Made by a program: the position numbers and the translations under genes
DNA from: Streptomyces cylindrosporus
GTDB taxonomy: Bacteria; Actinomycetota; Actinomycetes; Streptomycetales; Streptomycetaceae
Direction: 5' to 3'
NCBI RefSeq assembly: GCF_022698165.1
Contig: NZ_JALDAY010000001.1
Coordinates: forward strand, 806,001 to 870,000
Length of the DNA stretch: 64,000 nucleotides
In this document: positions 16,826 through 30,569 of the stretch, piece by piece
How the letters are laid out: each line of letters opens with the position of its first letter
How positions within the stretch are numbered: position 1 is the stretch's first letter
The notes under the pieces: model-generated
Databases searched by the model: none
What the model saw: the letters and a program-made list of their open reading frames with translations, nothing else
What the model was told of the DNA's origin: nothing

Positions 16826-18136
16826 ATGCAGCTCCGGTACGCCTTCAGGTTGTACCCCGACGCCACTCAGCAGGCCGCGCTGGCCAGGGCGTTCGGGTGC
16901 GCACGCGTCGTGTACAACGACGCCGTGCGGGCCCGTGAGGACGCCCGTGAGGCCGGGCGGCCGTTCCCGACGGCCGGCCAGCTGTCCCGGCAGCTGGTCA
17001 CGGAGGCGAAACAGACGCCGGAGCGCGCCTGGCTCGGTGAAGTGTCCGCAGTCGTCCTCCAGCAGTCCCTGCGGGACGCCGAGATGGCGTACCGCAACTT
17101 CTTCGCCTCCCTCAAGGGCACCCGCAAGGGCCCGAAACTGGGCCCGCCCCGCTTCAAGTCCCGCAAGGACAACAGGCAGTCGATCCGGTTCACCGCCAAC
17201 GCCCGGTGGAGCATCACCGACAGTGGCCGCCTCAGCCTGCCGAAGATTGGCACGGTGAAGGTGAAGTGGTCCCGCACCCTGCCCGCCACGCCCACCTCCG
17301 TCACCGTCATCAAGGACGCGGCCGGCAGATTCTTCGCCTCCTTCGTCCTCGACACCGACCCCGCCGCCGACCAGGCCCGTATGCCCGACACCGACCGTGC
17401 CATCGGCATCGACCTCGGCCTCACGCACTTCGCGGTCCTGTCCGACGGCACGAAGATCGACTCCCCGCGTTTCCTGCGCCGCGCGGAGAAGAAACTGAAG
17501 AAGGCTCACAAGGAGCTGTCCCGCAAACTGAAGGGATCCAAGAACCGGGCCAAGGCCCGCGAGAAGGTCGCCCGAGCCCACGCCAAGGTCGCCGACGCGC
17601 GCCGTGAGTTCCACCACCAGCTCTCCACCCGGCTGATCTCCGAGAACCAAGGGATCGCCGTGGAGGACCTGTCTGTAGCGGGACTGGCCCGCACCCGCCT
17701 GGCCAAGTCCGTGCACGACGCCGGATGGGCACAGTTCATCAGCATGCTCACGTATAAAGCGCAACGGTATGGACGCACCCTGGTCCCCATCGGCAGGTTC
17801 GAGCCGACCAGCCAGGTTTGTTCCACCTGCGGCGCCAAGGACGGCCCCAAACCCCTCAGCATCCGGGAATGGATCTGCAGCGCCTGCGGCACGGTCCACG
17901 ACCGGGACCACAACGCCGCACTCAACATCAAAACGGCCGCCGGACTGGCGGCAACAGCCTGCGGAGCGCCGGTAAGACCAGGAGCGATCCCGGCACAGCG
18001 CGAAGAAACAGGAAGCCACGGATTCCCTGACCGGAAACCGTGCCGCGTAACGGCACAGCAACCGGTCAGGGAAGGCCAGAATCCTCGCCCTTCAGAGCGA
18101 GAAGCAAGTCAATTCCAGGTGTCACTGGTGGAGTAG
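16826..18136 (+). CDS. tnpB: TnpB RNA-guided nuclease of an IS200/IS605 (IS1341-type) element
   Basis: 436 residues from the ATG at 16826 (MQLRYAFRLYP is the usual TnpB start). An N-terminal helix-turn-helix is followed by a RuvC nuclease with D196 (GIDLGLT), E280 (IAVEDLS) and D361 (HDRDHNAALNI), all catalytic residues present, and a zinc ribbon C332/C335/C351/C354. There is no tnpA nearby, so the element is not self-mobile. The frame continues about 60 residues past the RuvC-III motif, runs through the element's right end and stops inside the convergent amylase gene; that tail is probably not ancestral. TnpB cuts DNA guided by an omega RNA made from its own 3' end. Confidence 0.9.
   Translation: MQLRYAFRLYPDATQQAALARAFGCARVVYNDAVRAREDAREAGRPFPTAGQLSRQLVTEAKQTPERAWLGEVSAVVLQQSLRDAEMAYRNFFASLKGTRKGPKLGPPRFKSRKDNRQSIRFTANARWSITDSGRLSLPKIGTVKVKWSRTLPATPTSVTVIKDAAGRFFASFVLDTDPAADQARMPDTDRAIGIDLGLTHFAVLSDGTKIDSPRFLRRAEKKLKKAHKELSRKLKGSKNRAKAREKVARAHAKVADARREFHHQLSTRLISENQGIAVEDLSVAGLARTRLAKSVHDAGWAQFISMLTYKAQRYGRTLVPIGRFEPTSQVCSTCGAKDGPKPLSIREWICSACGTVHDRDHNAALNIKTAAGLAATACGAPVRPGAIPAQREETGSHGFPDRKPCRVTAQQPVREGQNPRPSEREASQFQVSLVE
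17950..18112 (+). ncRNA. Putative TnpB omega RNA (reRNA) scaffold region and transposon right end
   Basis: In TnpB elements the guide RNA scaffold overlaps the 3' end of tnpB and finishes at the right end. Here a hairpin, CTCGC / GCGAG (18084-18101), is followed by AAGCAAGTCAA, which resembles the Streptomyces IS1341-type right end. The 5' limit is a guess. Bases after about 18112 would be the guide and correspond to the last codons of the CBM20 amylase on the other strand. Confidence 0.45.
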
Positions 18137-20175
18137 CCGGAAGAGGTCCCCGTCGTGTACGAGCGGTTCGTGCCGGACTCCCAGGTCACGTTCCCGGAGC
18201 TGTCCTTCTTGATGTACTTGTACGTGAAGGCCGTGCTCTTCGGCGCGATCACCAGCCTGCTCCACGTCGGGTACGACTCCGACGACAGCGGGATCGCGTC
18301 GCTGGTGTTCCAGGAGCCGAGGGAGGCGATGGAGCCGACGACGTAGACGTTGGTGCCCCAGTCGGTCGTCGCGTACTCGTTGAAGGTGACGTCGGTGGCG
18401 CTCGCGTCCGCCACGTTCCAGGAATTGTTCAGGTTGATCGCTGAAGTGGTCGTCGTTGCCGACCTGTTGGCGTTTGACTCCCAGGTGACGTTTCCGGATG
18501 AATCCTTCTTCACGAACTTGTACGTGAACGACGTGTTGATCGGCACGCTCACCGCCCCCGACCAGATCGGGTAGCCCGAGGACGACAGCTGGATCGCCTT
18601 CGAGGTGTCCCAGGAGCCCAGGGCGTCGATCGAGCCGACGACGTAAACGTTGGTGCCGGACGTGGTGGAGGCGTACTCGTTGAAGGTGGCCGTCACCGTG
18701 GAGGTGGAGCCGCCGCCGGAGTCGTCGCAGCCGACCGTGCAGGTGTAGGAGGAGTTGTAGAAGGCGACGGCGTCCTTCGCGGGGATGGTGATCGACGCGT
18801 TGCCGCCGGAGACCGTCACCGTGCTCGCGCCGCCGTCGATGACGTTGGAGTACGTGCCGTCGGCCATGCCGGTCGCGAAGGTGTAAGTGGCCGAGGACGA
18901 GCCGTTGTTGACGGCGAAGAAGCCCGCGCCGCTGCGGCCGAAGCCGATGACGGAGGACGACTTGGTCGACCAGTCGGAGACTGCGGCGCTGCCGGCCGCG
19001 TTGTGCCAGGCCACCATGCCGACCACCGCGGTGTCGCGGTCGAGGCAGTTCCAGCTGCCCGAGCAGTCCGTGTCGGTGACGAAGCCGGACGAGTTCGGCG
19101 GGGCCTGGTCGCTCTGGGTCCACTGCCAGCTGGAGTAGATCGTCGGCGTGGACCACTTGTAGGCGAGCTCGAAGAGGTTGGCGAGCTTGTAGGCGTCGCC
19201 GTCCTTGTAGCTCATGTGCAGGCCGTTGCGCTCGGTGTCGTGATTGGTCACGAAGGAGACCGAGTTGGCGGCGGGCAGGATGCCGCTGCTTTCGAGCGAC
19301 GACAGGTCGCTCACGTTCCCTTCGAACGCCGACTTCATCTTGCTCGCGTACGTGAAGTCGAGGACGTCACCGGAGCCGTAGTAGTCGGACGGCTGCGGGG
19401 TCGAACCGGGGTAGACCTCGTCGAAGACGTACGGCGCCGCCCCGGACGTCGTCGTGTTCAGCTTGGCCACGATCGCGGCCAAGTCGGCGGCCGGGATGTG
19501 CTTGGCCGAGTCGACGCGGAAGCCGTCGACGCCGAGCGCGATCTGCTTGTTGAGGAACGCGGCGAGGCCCGAACGGACGTTGTCCGAGCTGGTCTTGAGG
19601 TCGGGCAGGCCGAGCAGTTCGCAGTTCTGGACCTGGGTGAGGTTGGAGTAGTCCTGGATGGTGAGGTCGGAGGTGGGGCAGTCGGCCGAGGTGTGGTAGT
19701 CGCCCGGGTCCCAGTCCGGGGTGTCGTACTTGTTGGTGATCGTGGTGCCGTCGTAGCCGGTGCCGGTCTGGGCGGCCGTGTGGTTGATCACCGCGTCCGT
19801 GTAGACCTTCACGCCGGCGTTGTGGCAGGCGGTGATCATCGACGCGAACTGCGATGCCGTACCGAAGCGGCTGTTGAGGGTGTACGAGTACGGCTGGTAG
19901 ACGTCCCACCAGTAGTACGAGGACTGTTCGAGGGACTCGGAGGGCGGGGCGACCTGGACCGCGCCGTAGCCGGCGGGGCCGAGGATGTTGGTGCACTCGG
20001 AGGCGATGGAGTCCCAGTTCCATTCCCAGAGGTTGGCGATGACATCGCCTTTTGCCGTGGTGTCCGCGTGCGCTGCGGCGGCCGGCAGGGCTATCGCGCC
20101 CGCGAGGGCCAGCGCGCCGGCGGCCGCGGCACTGGCCGTGCGCCGGAAGACACCCGGGGGTCGGTGTCTGGTCAT
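18109..20175 (-). CDS. Secreted GH13 alpha-amylase with two C-terminal CBM20 starch-binding domains
   Basis: 688 residues with a signal peptide ending near AHA-D (residue 38). Catalytic residues are D222 (DGFRVDSAKH), E253 (FDEVYPG) and D313 (TNHDTERN). After a Gly/Ser linker (about 485-491) two CBM20 modules follow (about 492-590 and 594-688); they match each other with a period of exactly 100 residues (FNEYA at 499 and 599, KKDSSGNVTWES in both). It digests raw or granular starch. It is divergent from the amylopullulanase, with shared CTTGC boxes between. The TGA stop is at the edge of the TnpB right end, and the gene overlaps the tnpB frame by 28 bp. Confidence 0.94.
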   Translation of the reverse strand: MTRHRPPGVFRRTASAAAAGALALAGAIALPAAAAHADTTAKGDVIANLWEWNWDSIASECTNILGPAGYGAVQVAPPSESLEQSSYYWWDVYQPYSYTLNSRFGTASQFASMITACHNAGVKVYTDAVINHTAAQTGTGYDGTTITNKYDTPDWDPGDYHTSADCPTSDLTIQDYSNLTQVQNCELLGLPDLKTSSDNVRSGLAAFLNKQIALGVDGFRVDSAKHIPAADLAAIVAKLNTTTSGAAPYVFDEVYPGSTPQPSDYYGSGDVLDFTYASKMKSAFEGNVSDLSSLESSGILPAANSVSFVTNHDTERNGLHMSYKDGDAYKLANLFELAYKWSTPTIYSSWQWTQSDQAPPNSSGFVTDTDCSGSWNCLDRDTAVVGMVAWHNAAGSAAVSDWSTKSSSVIGFGRSGAGFFAVNNGSSSATYTFATGMADGTYSNVIDGGASTVTVSGGNASITIPAKDAVAFYNSSYTCTVGCDDSGGGSTSTVTATFNEYASTTSGTNVYVVGSIDALGSWDTSKAIQLSSSGYPIWSGAVSVPINTSFTYKFVKKDSSGNVTWESNANRSATTTTSAINLNNSWNVADASATDVTFNEYATTDWGTNVYVVGSIASLGSWNTSDAIPLSSESYPTWSRLVIAPKSTAFTYKYIKKDSSGNVTWESGTNRSYTTGTSSGYSTSDTWN

Positions 20176-20265
20176 GTGCGGCTCCGATGAAGGGTGTTGG
20201 GGGTTTCGACCAGGGGTGAGCGTGGGGGTGTTGAGGAAGGCACGTCAAGGCGGTCGTTGAAACTT

Positions 20266-20304
20266 CTTGCTATGAGTTTCAGAACTCTTGCTGTAATCCT
20301 TGCG
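20266..20304. promoter_or_regulatory. Putative MalR boxes between CBM20 amylase and amylopullulanase
   Basis: CTTGCTA (20266-20272), CTTGCTG (20287-20293) and CTTGCG (20299-20304) are direct repeats in the 191-bp divergent gap, so one repressor array could control both genes. Confidence 0.6.
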
Positions 20305-20366
20305 TCAGCGATACGGTCACGCGGGGTCGGACCCACGAGAGCCGCTATCGCTAGGAGTTCACACCG

Positions 20367-25742
<5,376 letters not shown>

Positions 25743-25757
25743 GAACGGCATTACTTT

Positions 25758-25789
25758 GGTGGGGCGGGTCCGAGAGGGTCCGCCCCACC
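25758..25789 (+). terminator. Hairpin after amylopullulanase gene
   Basis: A 10-bp stem, GGTGGGGCGG (25758-25767) / CCGCCCCACC (25780-25789), begins 16 bp after the stop codon. There is no clear T-run. Confidence 0.7.
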
Positions 25790-25811
25790 GGTGTTGTCCA
25801 GGGGTTGGAAG

Positions 25812-27443
25812 ATGGACGTCAACGGCAAGCTGACAGACACGACCGTGCTGGTCGTGGACGACGCGGAGGCCAGCCGGTACGCGATGGGGACCCTGTTGCG
25901 CCGGGCCGGCCACAAGGTCGTGCCCGTAGCCAGTGGCGGTGAGGCGCTTGCCGAGCTCGACGTACGGCTGCGCAAGGGGATCATGCCGGACGTGGCCCTG
26001 ATCGACGTGCATCTGCCGGACATGAGCGGTTTCGAGCTGTGCCGCCGGTTCAAGGAGCGGCCGCACACGGCCGGTCTGCCGGTGGTGCACTTCTCGGCGG
26101 CCGCCCTGGCCCCGGAAGGGCGCTGCTCCGGGCTGGACTCGGGCGCCGAGGCTTATCTGACGGTGCCCGCCGAACCCGAGGAGATCGAGGCGGCGGTGCG
26201 GGCCGCGGTCCGTGCCGCGCGGCTGCGGGCCGACGACCAGGCACTGGTACGGCGCCTGAAGCTGCTGTCGGAGACGATCGTCGGCATCCAGGCGGCGCGC
26301 TCCCTGCGGGAACTCGCCACCGCCGCCGCCGACGGGACCGCGCGGCTGCTCGGCTGTCCCGCCGCCGTCTTCGTCCTCGACCAGGACGACAAGCTCTACC
26401 GCGGCCTGTGCCGGGAGCGGAGCGTGTTCCCCGCGCCGGACGAGGGCGCGCACCGGACCGTGGCCGGTCTGCTGCGCCGGCTCACCCGGGGGCAGGTCGG
26501 CCTGCAGCTCACCACGGTGCCCGCGCCGCTGTGGCCGGCCGGGTTCTTCCGGCCCGGAGTGCAGCACGACGCCCGCCTCGCGCTGGTGGTCACCCAGGAC
26601 GGCAGGTCGCCGGTGTGCCTGGCCGTGCCCACGCGCGGGCTGCGCCGGGCCAACCCCGAGGGCGAGGCCCTGCTGGCCCAGCTCGCCCAGGCCGCCGCGC
26701 TCGCCGCCGAACCGCTGCTCATGTACCAGGTCGAGCGGCATGTCGCGCTCACCCTGCAGCACAGCTTCCTGCCCCAGCCGCACCGGCTGCCGGAGCTGCC
26801 CGGCATCGACCTCGCGGTGCGCTACGTACCCGCGTCCCAGCAGACCGAGATCGGCGGCGACTTCTACGCCGCGATCCGGGTGCACGACGGGGTCCTCGTC
26901 GCGGTCGGCGACGTCGTCGGGCACTCGCTCGACGCGGCCACCGTCATGGTCGAGATCCGGCACGCGCTGCGCGCCTACTGCGTCGAGGAGAGCGACCCGG
27001 CGGTGCTCGCCGAGCGGCTCGACCGGATGCTCGTGCACTACCACGCCGAGACCACCGCGACCGTGTGCCTGGTCCACATCGACCCGGCCACCGGGCGCGC
27101 CCGGATCGCCAACGCCGGCCACATCCCGCCGCTGATCCTGCGCGACACGGGGGACGCCGAGTACGTCAAGGCGGCCGGCCCGCTGCTCGGCGTCGGTCTG
27201 TCCCACCCGCCGCCGGTCGAGCTGTTCCTGGAACCCACCGACCGGCTCCTGATGGTCACCGACGGCCTGATCGAGACCCGCGGCACCGACCTCACGGCCT
27301 CGATGGAACACCTCCGAGCGGCCGCCGTGGGCGCCCTGCCCGGCCTGGATGCCCTCTGCGACACCCTGCTGGCCTCTTTCGGCCACGACCGCGAGGACGA
27401 CATCGCGATGTTGGCCCTCCAATTGAAGGACCTGGGCAATTAG
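25812..27443 (+). CDS. REC-GAF-PP2C (SpoIIE/RsbU-type) response-regulator phosphatase
   Basis: 543 residues from the ATG at 25812 (a GTG at 25791 is possible). A receiver domain (about 8-125) has VVDDAEASR and phospho-acceptor Asp in PDVALIDVHLPD; a GAF-like region spans about 150-300; a SpoIIE/PP2C phosphatase domain (about 320-540) shows QTEIGGDFYAAI, VGDVVGHS and the C-terminal DDIAMLAL metal-site motif. Such proteins dephosphorylate anti-sigma-factor antagonists (STAS) in partner-switching stress pathways. No STAS or anti-sigma gene is adjacent, so the partner is elsewhere. The receiver suggests input from an unlinked histidine kinase. Confidence 0.92.
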   Translation: MDVNGKLTDTTVLVVDDAEASRYAMGTLLRRAGHKVVPVASGGEALAELDVRLRKGIMPDVALIDVHLPDMSGFELCRRFKERPHTAGLPVVHFSAAALAPEGRCSGLDSGAEAYLTVPAEPEEIEAAVRAAVRAARLRADDQALVRRLKLLSETIVGIQAARSLRELATAAADGTARLLGCPAAVFVLDQDDKLYRGLCRERSVFPAPDEGAHRTVAGLLRRLTRGQVGLQLTTVPAPLWPAGFFRPGVQHDARLALVVTQDGRSPVCLAVPTRGLRRANPEGEALLAQLAQAAALAAEPLLMYQVERHVALTLQHSFLPQPHRLPELPGIDLAVRYVPASQQTEIGGDFYAAIRVHDGVLVAVGDVVGHSLDAATVMVEIRHALRAYCVEESDPAVLAERLDRMLVHYHAETTATVCLVHIDPATGRARIANAGHIPPLILRDTGDAEYVKAAGPLLGVGLSHPPPVELFLEPTDRLLMVTDGLIETRGTDLTASMEHLRAAAVGALPGLDALCDTLLASFGHDREDDIAMLALQLKDLGN

Positions 27444-27478
27444 GGTGGCCCTGTCGCCGCCGTAGAACAGGAGTGCTC

Positions 27479-27841
27479 ATGCCGCAGATCACCGTCGACC
27501 ACTCGAACTCGATCCAGTTCGACCAGGAGGGCTTCGCGCGGGACCTGCACGAGGCGGTCGTCGCGATCGCGGGCGCCAAGCCGGAGGCGTGCAAGACGCT
27601 GTTCCGCCCGTCCGAGCTCACCGCGTTCGGCTACGAGGACCCCCTGGACTTCGGGCACGCCGTCGTGCACGTCACCATCGGCCTGCTCGCCGGCCGCAGC
27701 GACGAGACCAAGGTCGTGCTGACCGAGGCGGTCCTGGAGCTGCTGCGCAAGCACATCGAGGACGAGGGCGACGGCTTCGTCCTGCACGCCTCCGCCGAGG
27801 TCCGCGACCTCGACCCGTCGTACCGGAAGTTCGAGCGCTAG
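27479..27841 (+). CDS. 5-carboxymethyl-2-hydroxymuconate isomerase-family (MIF-type) tautomerase
   Basis: 120 residues beginning MPQITVDHS. Pro-1 exposed after Met removal is the catalytic base of the tautomerase superfamily, and length and motifs fit the CHMI (HpcD) family, which isomerises a homoprotocatechuate-pathway intermediate. No other gene of that pathway is present, so the true substrate may differ. ACAGGAG lies five bases before the ATG. It is 35 bp after the phosphatase gene and may be co-transcribed. Its TAG stop and that of the convergent TetR gene share the palindrome CTAG. Confidence 0.8.
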   Translation: MPQITVDHSNSIQFDQEGFARDLHEAVVAIAGAKPEACKTLFRPSELTAFGYEDPLDFGHAVVHVTIGLLAGRSDETKVVLTEAVLELLRKHIEDEGDGFVLHASAEVRDLDPSYRKFER

Positions 27842-28527
27842 GACGCCAGCGCGATCAGTCGGCCGACGAGGTCCGCGAAGGGGCCGTCGGCCGGCTCGTG
27901 CTTGAGCATGCGGCGCAGCAGCGCGCCCATCTCCTCGTCGTAGGCGGCGCTCACGGCGGCCAGCGCGGCGAAGTCGTGCACGAGCTGGGCCTCCAGCTCG
28001 GCGCGCGGGATGCGCCGGCCGTCCAGCCAGATCAGCGCGGTCGACTCGGCGAGCGAGATCCAGGAGCGCACGACCAGTTCCAGTCGCGCGGGCGGATCCT
28101 CGATGTCCAGATGCGCCAGGATCTGTTCGTACGCCGCCTGCCGCACGGAGTCGATGAGGGCGTTGGTCGCGGACGAGCCGACGGCCGGGCCGCCGCGCAT
28201 CAACGCCGAGAAGCCGGGCCCGTGTTCGTCGACGAAGTCGAAGAAGCGGCGCATCACCCGCCGCAGCCGGTCACCGAGCGGACCCTCCTGCGGCTCGGCG
28301 AACCGGCCCGCCAGATCCTGCGCGGCCCGCCTCAACGCGGCCTCGTACAGGCTGAGTTTGCCGGGGAAGTAGTGGTACACCAGCGGGCGCGAGATGCCCG
28401 CGGCGGACGCTATCTCGTCGATCGACACGTCATCGGGCGAGCGTTGGCTGAACAGTTCGAGGGCGACGCCGATCAACTGCTGCCGCCGCTCCTCGACTCC
28501 CATTCTTCGACGTACCCCGGTAGTCAT
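27838..28527 (-). CDS. TetR-family transcriptional regulator
   Basis: 229 residues. The HTH (ELFSQRSPDDVSIDEIASAA then GISRPLVYHYFPGK) is followed by a TetR_C ligand domain; the LVYHYF type often regulates lipid or hydrocarbon genes. It starts 56 bp after the reductase gene on the same strand, so it is probably the third gene of the diiron protein-reductase operon and its regulator. It overlaps the convergent tautomerase by 4 bp. Confidence 0.88.
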   Translation of the reverse strand: MTTGVRRRMGVEERRQQLIGVALELFSQRSPDDVSIDEIASAAGISRPLVYHYFPGKLSLYEAALRRAAQDLAGRFAEPQEGPLGDRLRRVMRRFFDFVDEHGPGFSALMRGGPAVGSSATNALIDSVRQAAYEQILAHLDIEDPPARLELVVRSWISLAESTALIWLDGRRIPRAELEAQLVHDFAALAAVSAAYDEEMGALLRRMLKHEPADGPFADLVGRLIALAS

Positions 28528-28583
28528 GCGAACACCTTACCGATCGGATCCGGCCCGGAACGGACCGGTCCGGCCACGGGTGT

Positions 28584-29600
28584 TCACATGTCCAACACGA
28601 GTCTCTCACTCCGTGCCCGCGAAACACAGATCAGCATCGAGTCGCCACGCTCCGCGTCCGTCAGCAGCTCGTCCCGGTGCTCCACCTCCCCCTCCAGCAC
28701 CCGCTGTTGGCAGGTCCCGCAGAATCCCTGCTCGCAGGAGTACGCCGTGTCCGGCAGCTCGGTGCGCACCGCGGCCAGCACGGTCGAGTCGGCGCCGACC
28801 GTCAACGTCCGCCCGCTGCGCCGGAGTTCGACCTCGAAGGCGGCGCCGGGGGCGGCATGGGGCGTGAACCGTTCGAGGTGGACTTGCGGGTACCGCTCCT
28901 CGACGGCCGCCATGAGCCCTTCCGGCCCGCAGCAGTAGACGGCCGCTTCCCCGGGCACGTCCAGCGCGTCGAGATCCGGCCTCCCGGTGACCACCGTGAC
29001 CCGGTCACCGCCGAGCTTCTCGACCTCCTCCAGGAACGGCATCGACTCCCGCGACCGTCCGCAGTACAGCAGCCGCCATTCCACTCCGTCCCCAAGTGCC
29101 CGCAGCATGGGGAGAATCGGCGTGATCCCGATTCCCCCGGCGATGAAGACGTACGACCGGGCCGCGACGAGCGGGAACCGGTTGCGCGGCCCCCGCACCT
29201 CCAGCTCCATCCCCTCCGCCACCTGTTCGTGCACCTCGCGCGAACCGCCCCGACCGCCCTCGACCAGCCGGGTGGCGACGGTGTACGCCGAGGTGTCCGC
29301 CGGGTCCCCGCACAACGAGTACTGCCGCACCACCCCTGACGGCAGCACCAGATCCAGATGTGCCCCCGGCTCCCAGCGCGGCAAGTCCCTGCCTTCCAGG
29401 CGCAGTTGTACGACACCTTCGGCGACCGTCTCGTGCGCGGTCACCAGCAGCCTCAGCGCCCGCGACCGGGGCCGCCCGGAGGTCGGGTTCTCCAGAGCGG
29501 GCATCGGCCACAGCGGCGAGGCCTGGATCCGGCGGCGCAGGGCACGCCGGGTGAGCAGCGCGGCCCCGGCGAGGACGGCGACGGTGCGCAGCTTCGCCAT
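28584..29600 (-). CDS. Phthalate-dioxygenase-reductase-like flavin/2Fe-2S oxidoreductase
   Basis: 338 residues. A short hydrophobic N-terminus (LRTVAVLAGAALLTRRALRR) may tether it to the membrane. A flavin-binding domain (VRQYSLCGDP) and an NAD-binding domain (IAGGIGITPILPMLRAL, CCGPEGLM) follow. A C-terminal plant-type 2Fe-2S ferredoxin domain has CEQGFCGTCQQRV and a final Cys in MLICVSRA. It passes electrons from NAD(P)H to an oxygenase, as in vanillate demethylase and phthalate dioxygenase reductases. Its ATG overlaps the TGA of the upstream gene by one base, so the upstream protein is the likely electron acceptor. Confidence 0.9.
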   Translation of the reverse strand: MAKLRTVAVLAGAALLTRRALRRRIQASPLWPMPALENPTSGRPRSRALRLLVTAHETVAEGVVQLRLEGRDLPRWEPGAHLDLVLPSGVVRQYSLCGDPADTSAYTVATRLVEGGRGGSREVHEQVAEGMELEVRGPRNRFPLVAARSYVFIAGGIGITPILPMLRALGDGVEWRLLYCGRSRESMPFLEEVEKLGGDRVTVVTGRPDLDALDVPGEAAVYCCGPEGLMAAVEERYPQVHLERFTPHAAPGAAFEVELRRSGRTLTVGADSTVLAAVRTELPDTAYSCEQGFCGTCQQRVLEGEVEHRDELLTDAERGDSMLICVSRARSERLVLDM

Positions 29601-30487
29601 CACGCGGCTCCCTTCTCCGACGCGACGGCCGCGACGGCGGCGATGGCGGCGGGGGAGGAGGCGAGATAGGCGACGGCCTGCTCGGTGCAGCCTTCCTGGG
29701 AGGGGTGGTAGTCCCGGCTGAGATACCGCGGGATGGACCGGAGCATGTCCCCGGTCGCGGGCAGCGTGCCCCGCCGGCCGCCGGCGTAGAACTGCTTGAA
29801 GGAGGCCTTTCCGTCGGTGAGCGTCGGGTCGTTCTCCATGAAGAAGCGCGCCCCGCGCTGCCACAGGAACACCAGCGCGGTGAACGCCGTGGCCCAGGTG
29901 CGCACCCGGCGCCGGTAGCTGCCGTCGACGTGCATGAACAGGTCGAAGGCGACGGACCGGTGCTCGACCTCCTCGGCGCCGTGCCAGCGCAGCAGGTCCA
30001 GCATGGTCGGATCGGCGCCCCGCCGGTCCAACTCCTCGGCGTTCAGCACCCAGTTGCCGAGGAAGGCCGTGTAGTGCTCGATGGCGGCGATGATCGCGAC
30101 CCGCTCCAGAAGCCACCACCGGCGTGCCCTGCCCGGCGGCAGCGTCCGGTCGCCGAGCAGCTTCTCGAAGAACCAGTCGACCTGCGCGGTGTACGGCGTC
30201 GGGTCCAGGCCCTGCTCGCGCAGATGCGGCAGCACCTCGTCGTGGGCCTGCGAGTGCATCGCCTCCTGGCCGATGAACCCGATCACGTCCGCGCGCAGCC
30301 GCTCGTCCCGGATCAGCGGCAGCACCTGCTTGTACACGTGCACGAACCACCGCTCACCGGCGGGCAGCAGCATGTGCAGCACATTGATGGTGTGCGTGGT
30401 GAAGGGGTCCCCGGGCACCCAGTGCAACGGCGTGCCGTCCCAGGAGAAGGACACCTTCCGGGCCTTGAGCGGCGGCGTGTTAGACAT
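29600..30487 (-). CDS. Metal-dependent hydrolase-annotated (PF10118-type) protein, probable ferritin-like diiron protein
   Basis: 295 residues from the ATG at 30487; a GTG at 30517 with AGGGG upstream is an alternative start. The family is usually named predicted metal-dependent hydrolase. Candidate metal ligands are visible in three helices: GQEAMHSQAHDE (ExxH), AAIEHYTAFLGNW (EH) and GAEEVEHRSVAFD (ExxH). This pattern is that of diiron oxygenases and desaturases. Translational overlap with a flavin/2Fe-2S reductase supports an oxygenase role over a hydrolase role. Substrate unknown; the TetR type hints at a lipid-like compound. Confidence 0.75.
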   Translation of the reverse strand: MSNTPPLKARKVSFSWDGTPLHWVPGDPFTTHTINVLHMLLPAGERWFVHVYKQVLPLIRDERLRADVIGFIGQEAMHSQAHDEVLPHLREQGLDPTPYTAQVDWFFEKLLGDRTLPPGRARRWWLLERVAIIAAIEHYTAFLGNWVLNAEELDRRGADPTMLDLLRWHGAEEVEHRSVAFDLFMHVDGSYRRRVRTWATAFTALVFLWQRGARFFMENDPTLTDGKASFKQFYAGGRRGTLPATGDMLRSIPRYLSRDYHPSQEGCTEQAVAYLASSPAAIAAVAAVASEKGAA

Positions 30488-30555
30488 GGCGTCAATGTAC
30501 TGACGGGTAGGGGCCACGGGAACCCCTGCGCGTCCTCTTATTTACATCGACGTCA
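30487..30555. promoter_or_regulatory. Inverted 13-bp motifs before the diiron protein gene
   Basis: TGGCGTCAATGTA (30487-30499) and TACATCGACGTCA (30543-30555) are inverted repeats agreeing at 11 of 13 bases, 43 bp apart, flanking the start region. They are candidate sites for the operon's TetR regulator. This is inference. Confidence 0.4.
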
Positions 30556-30569
30556 ACAAGGAGTCTTCG

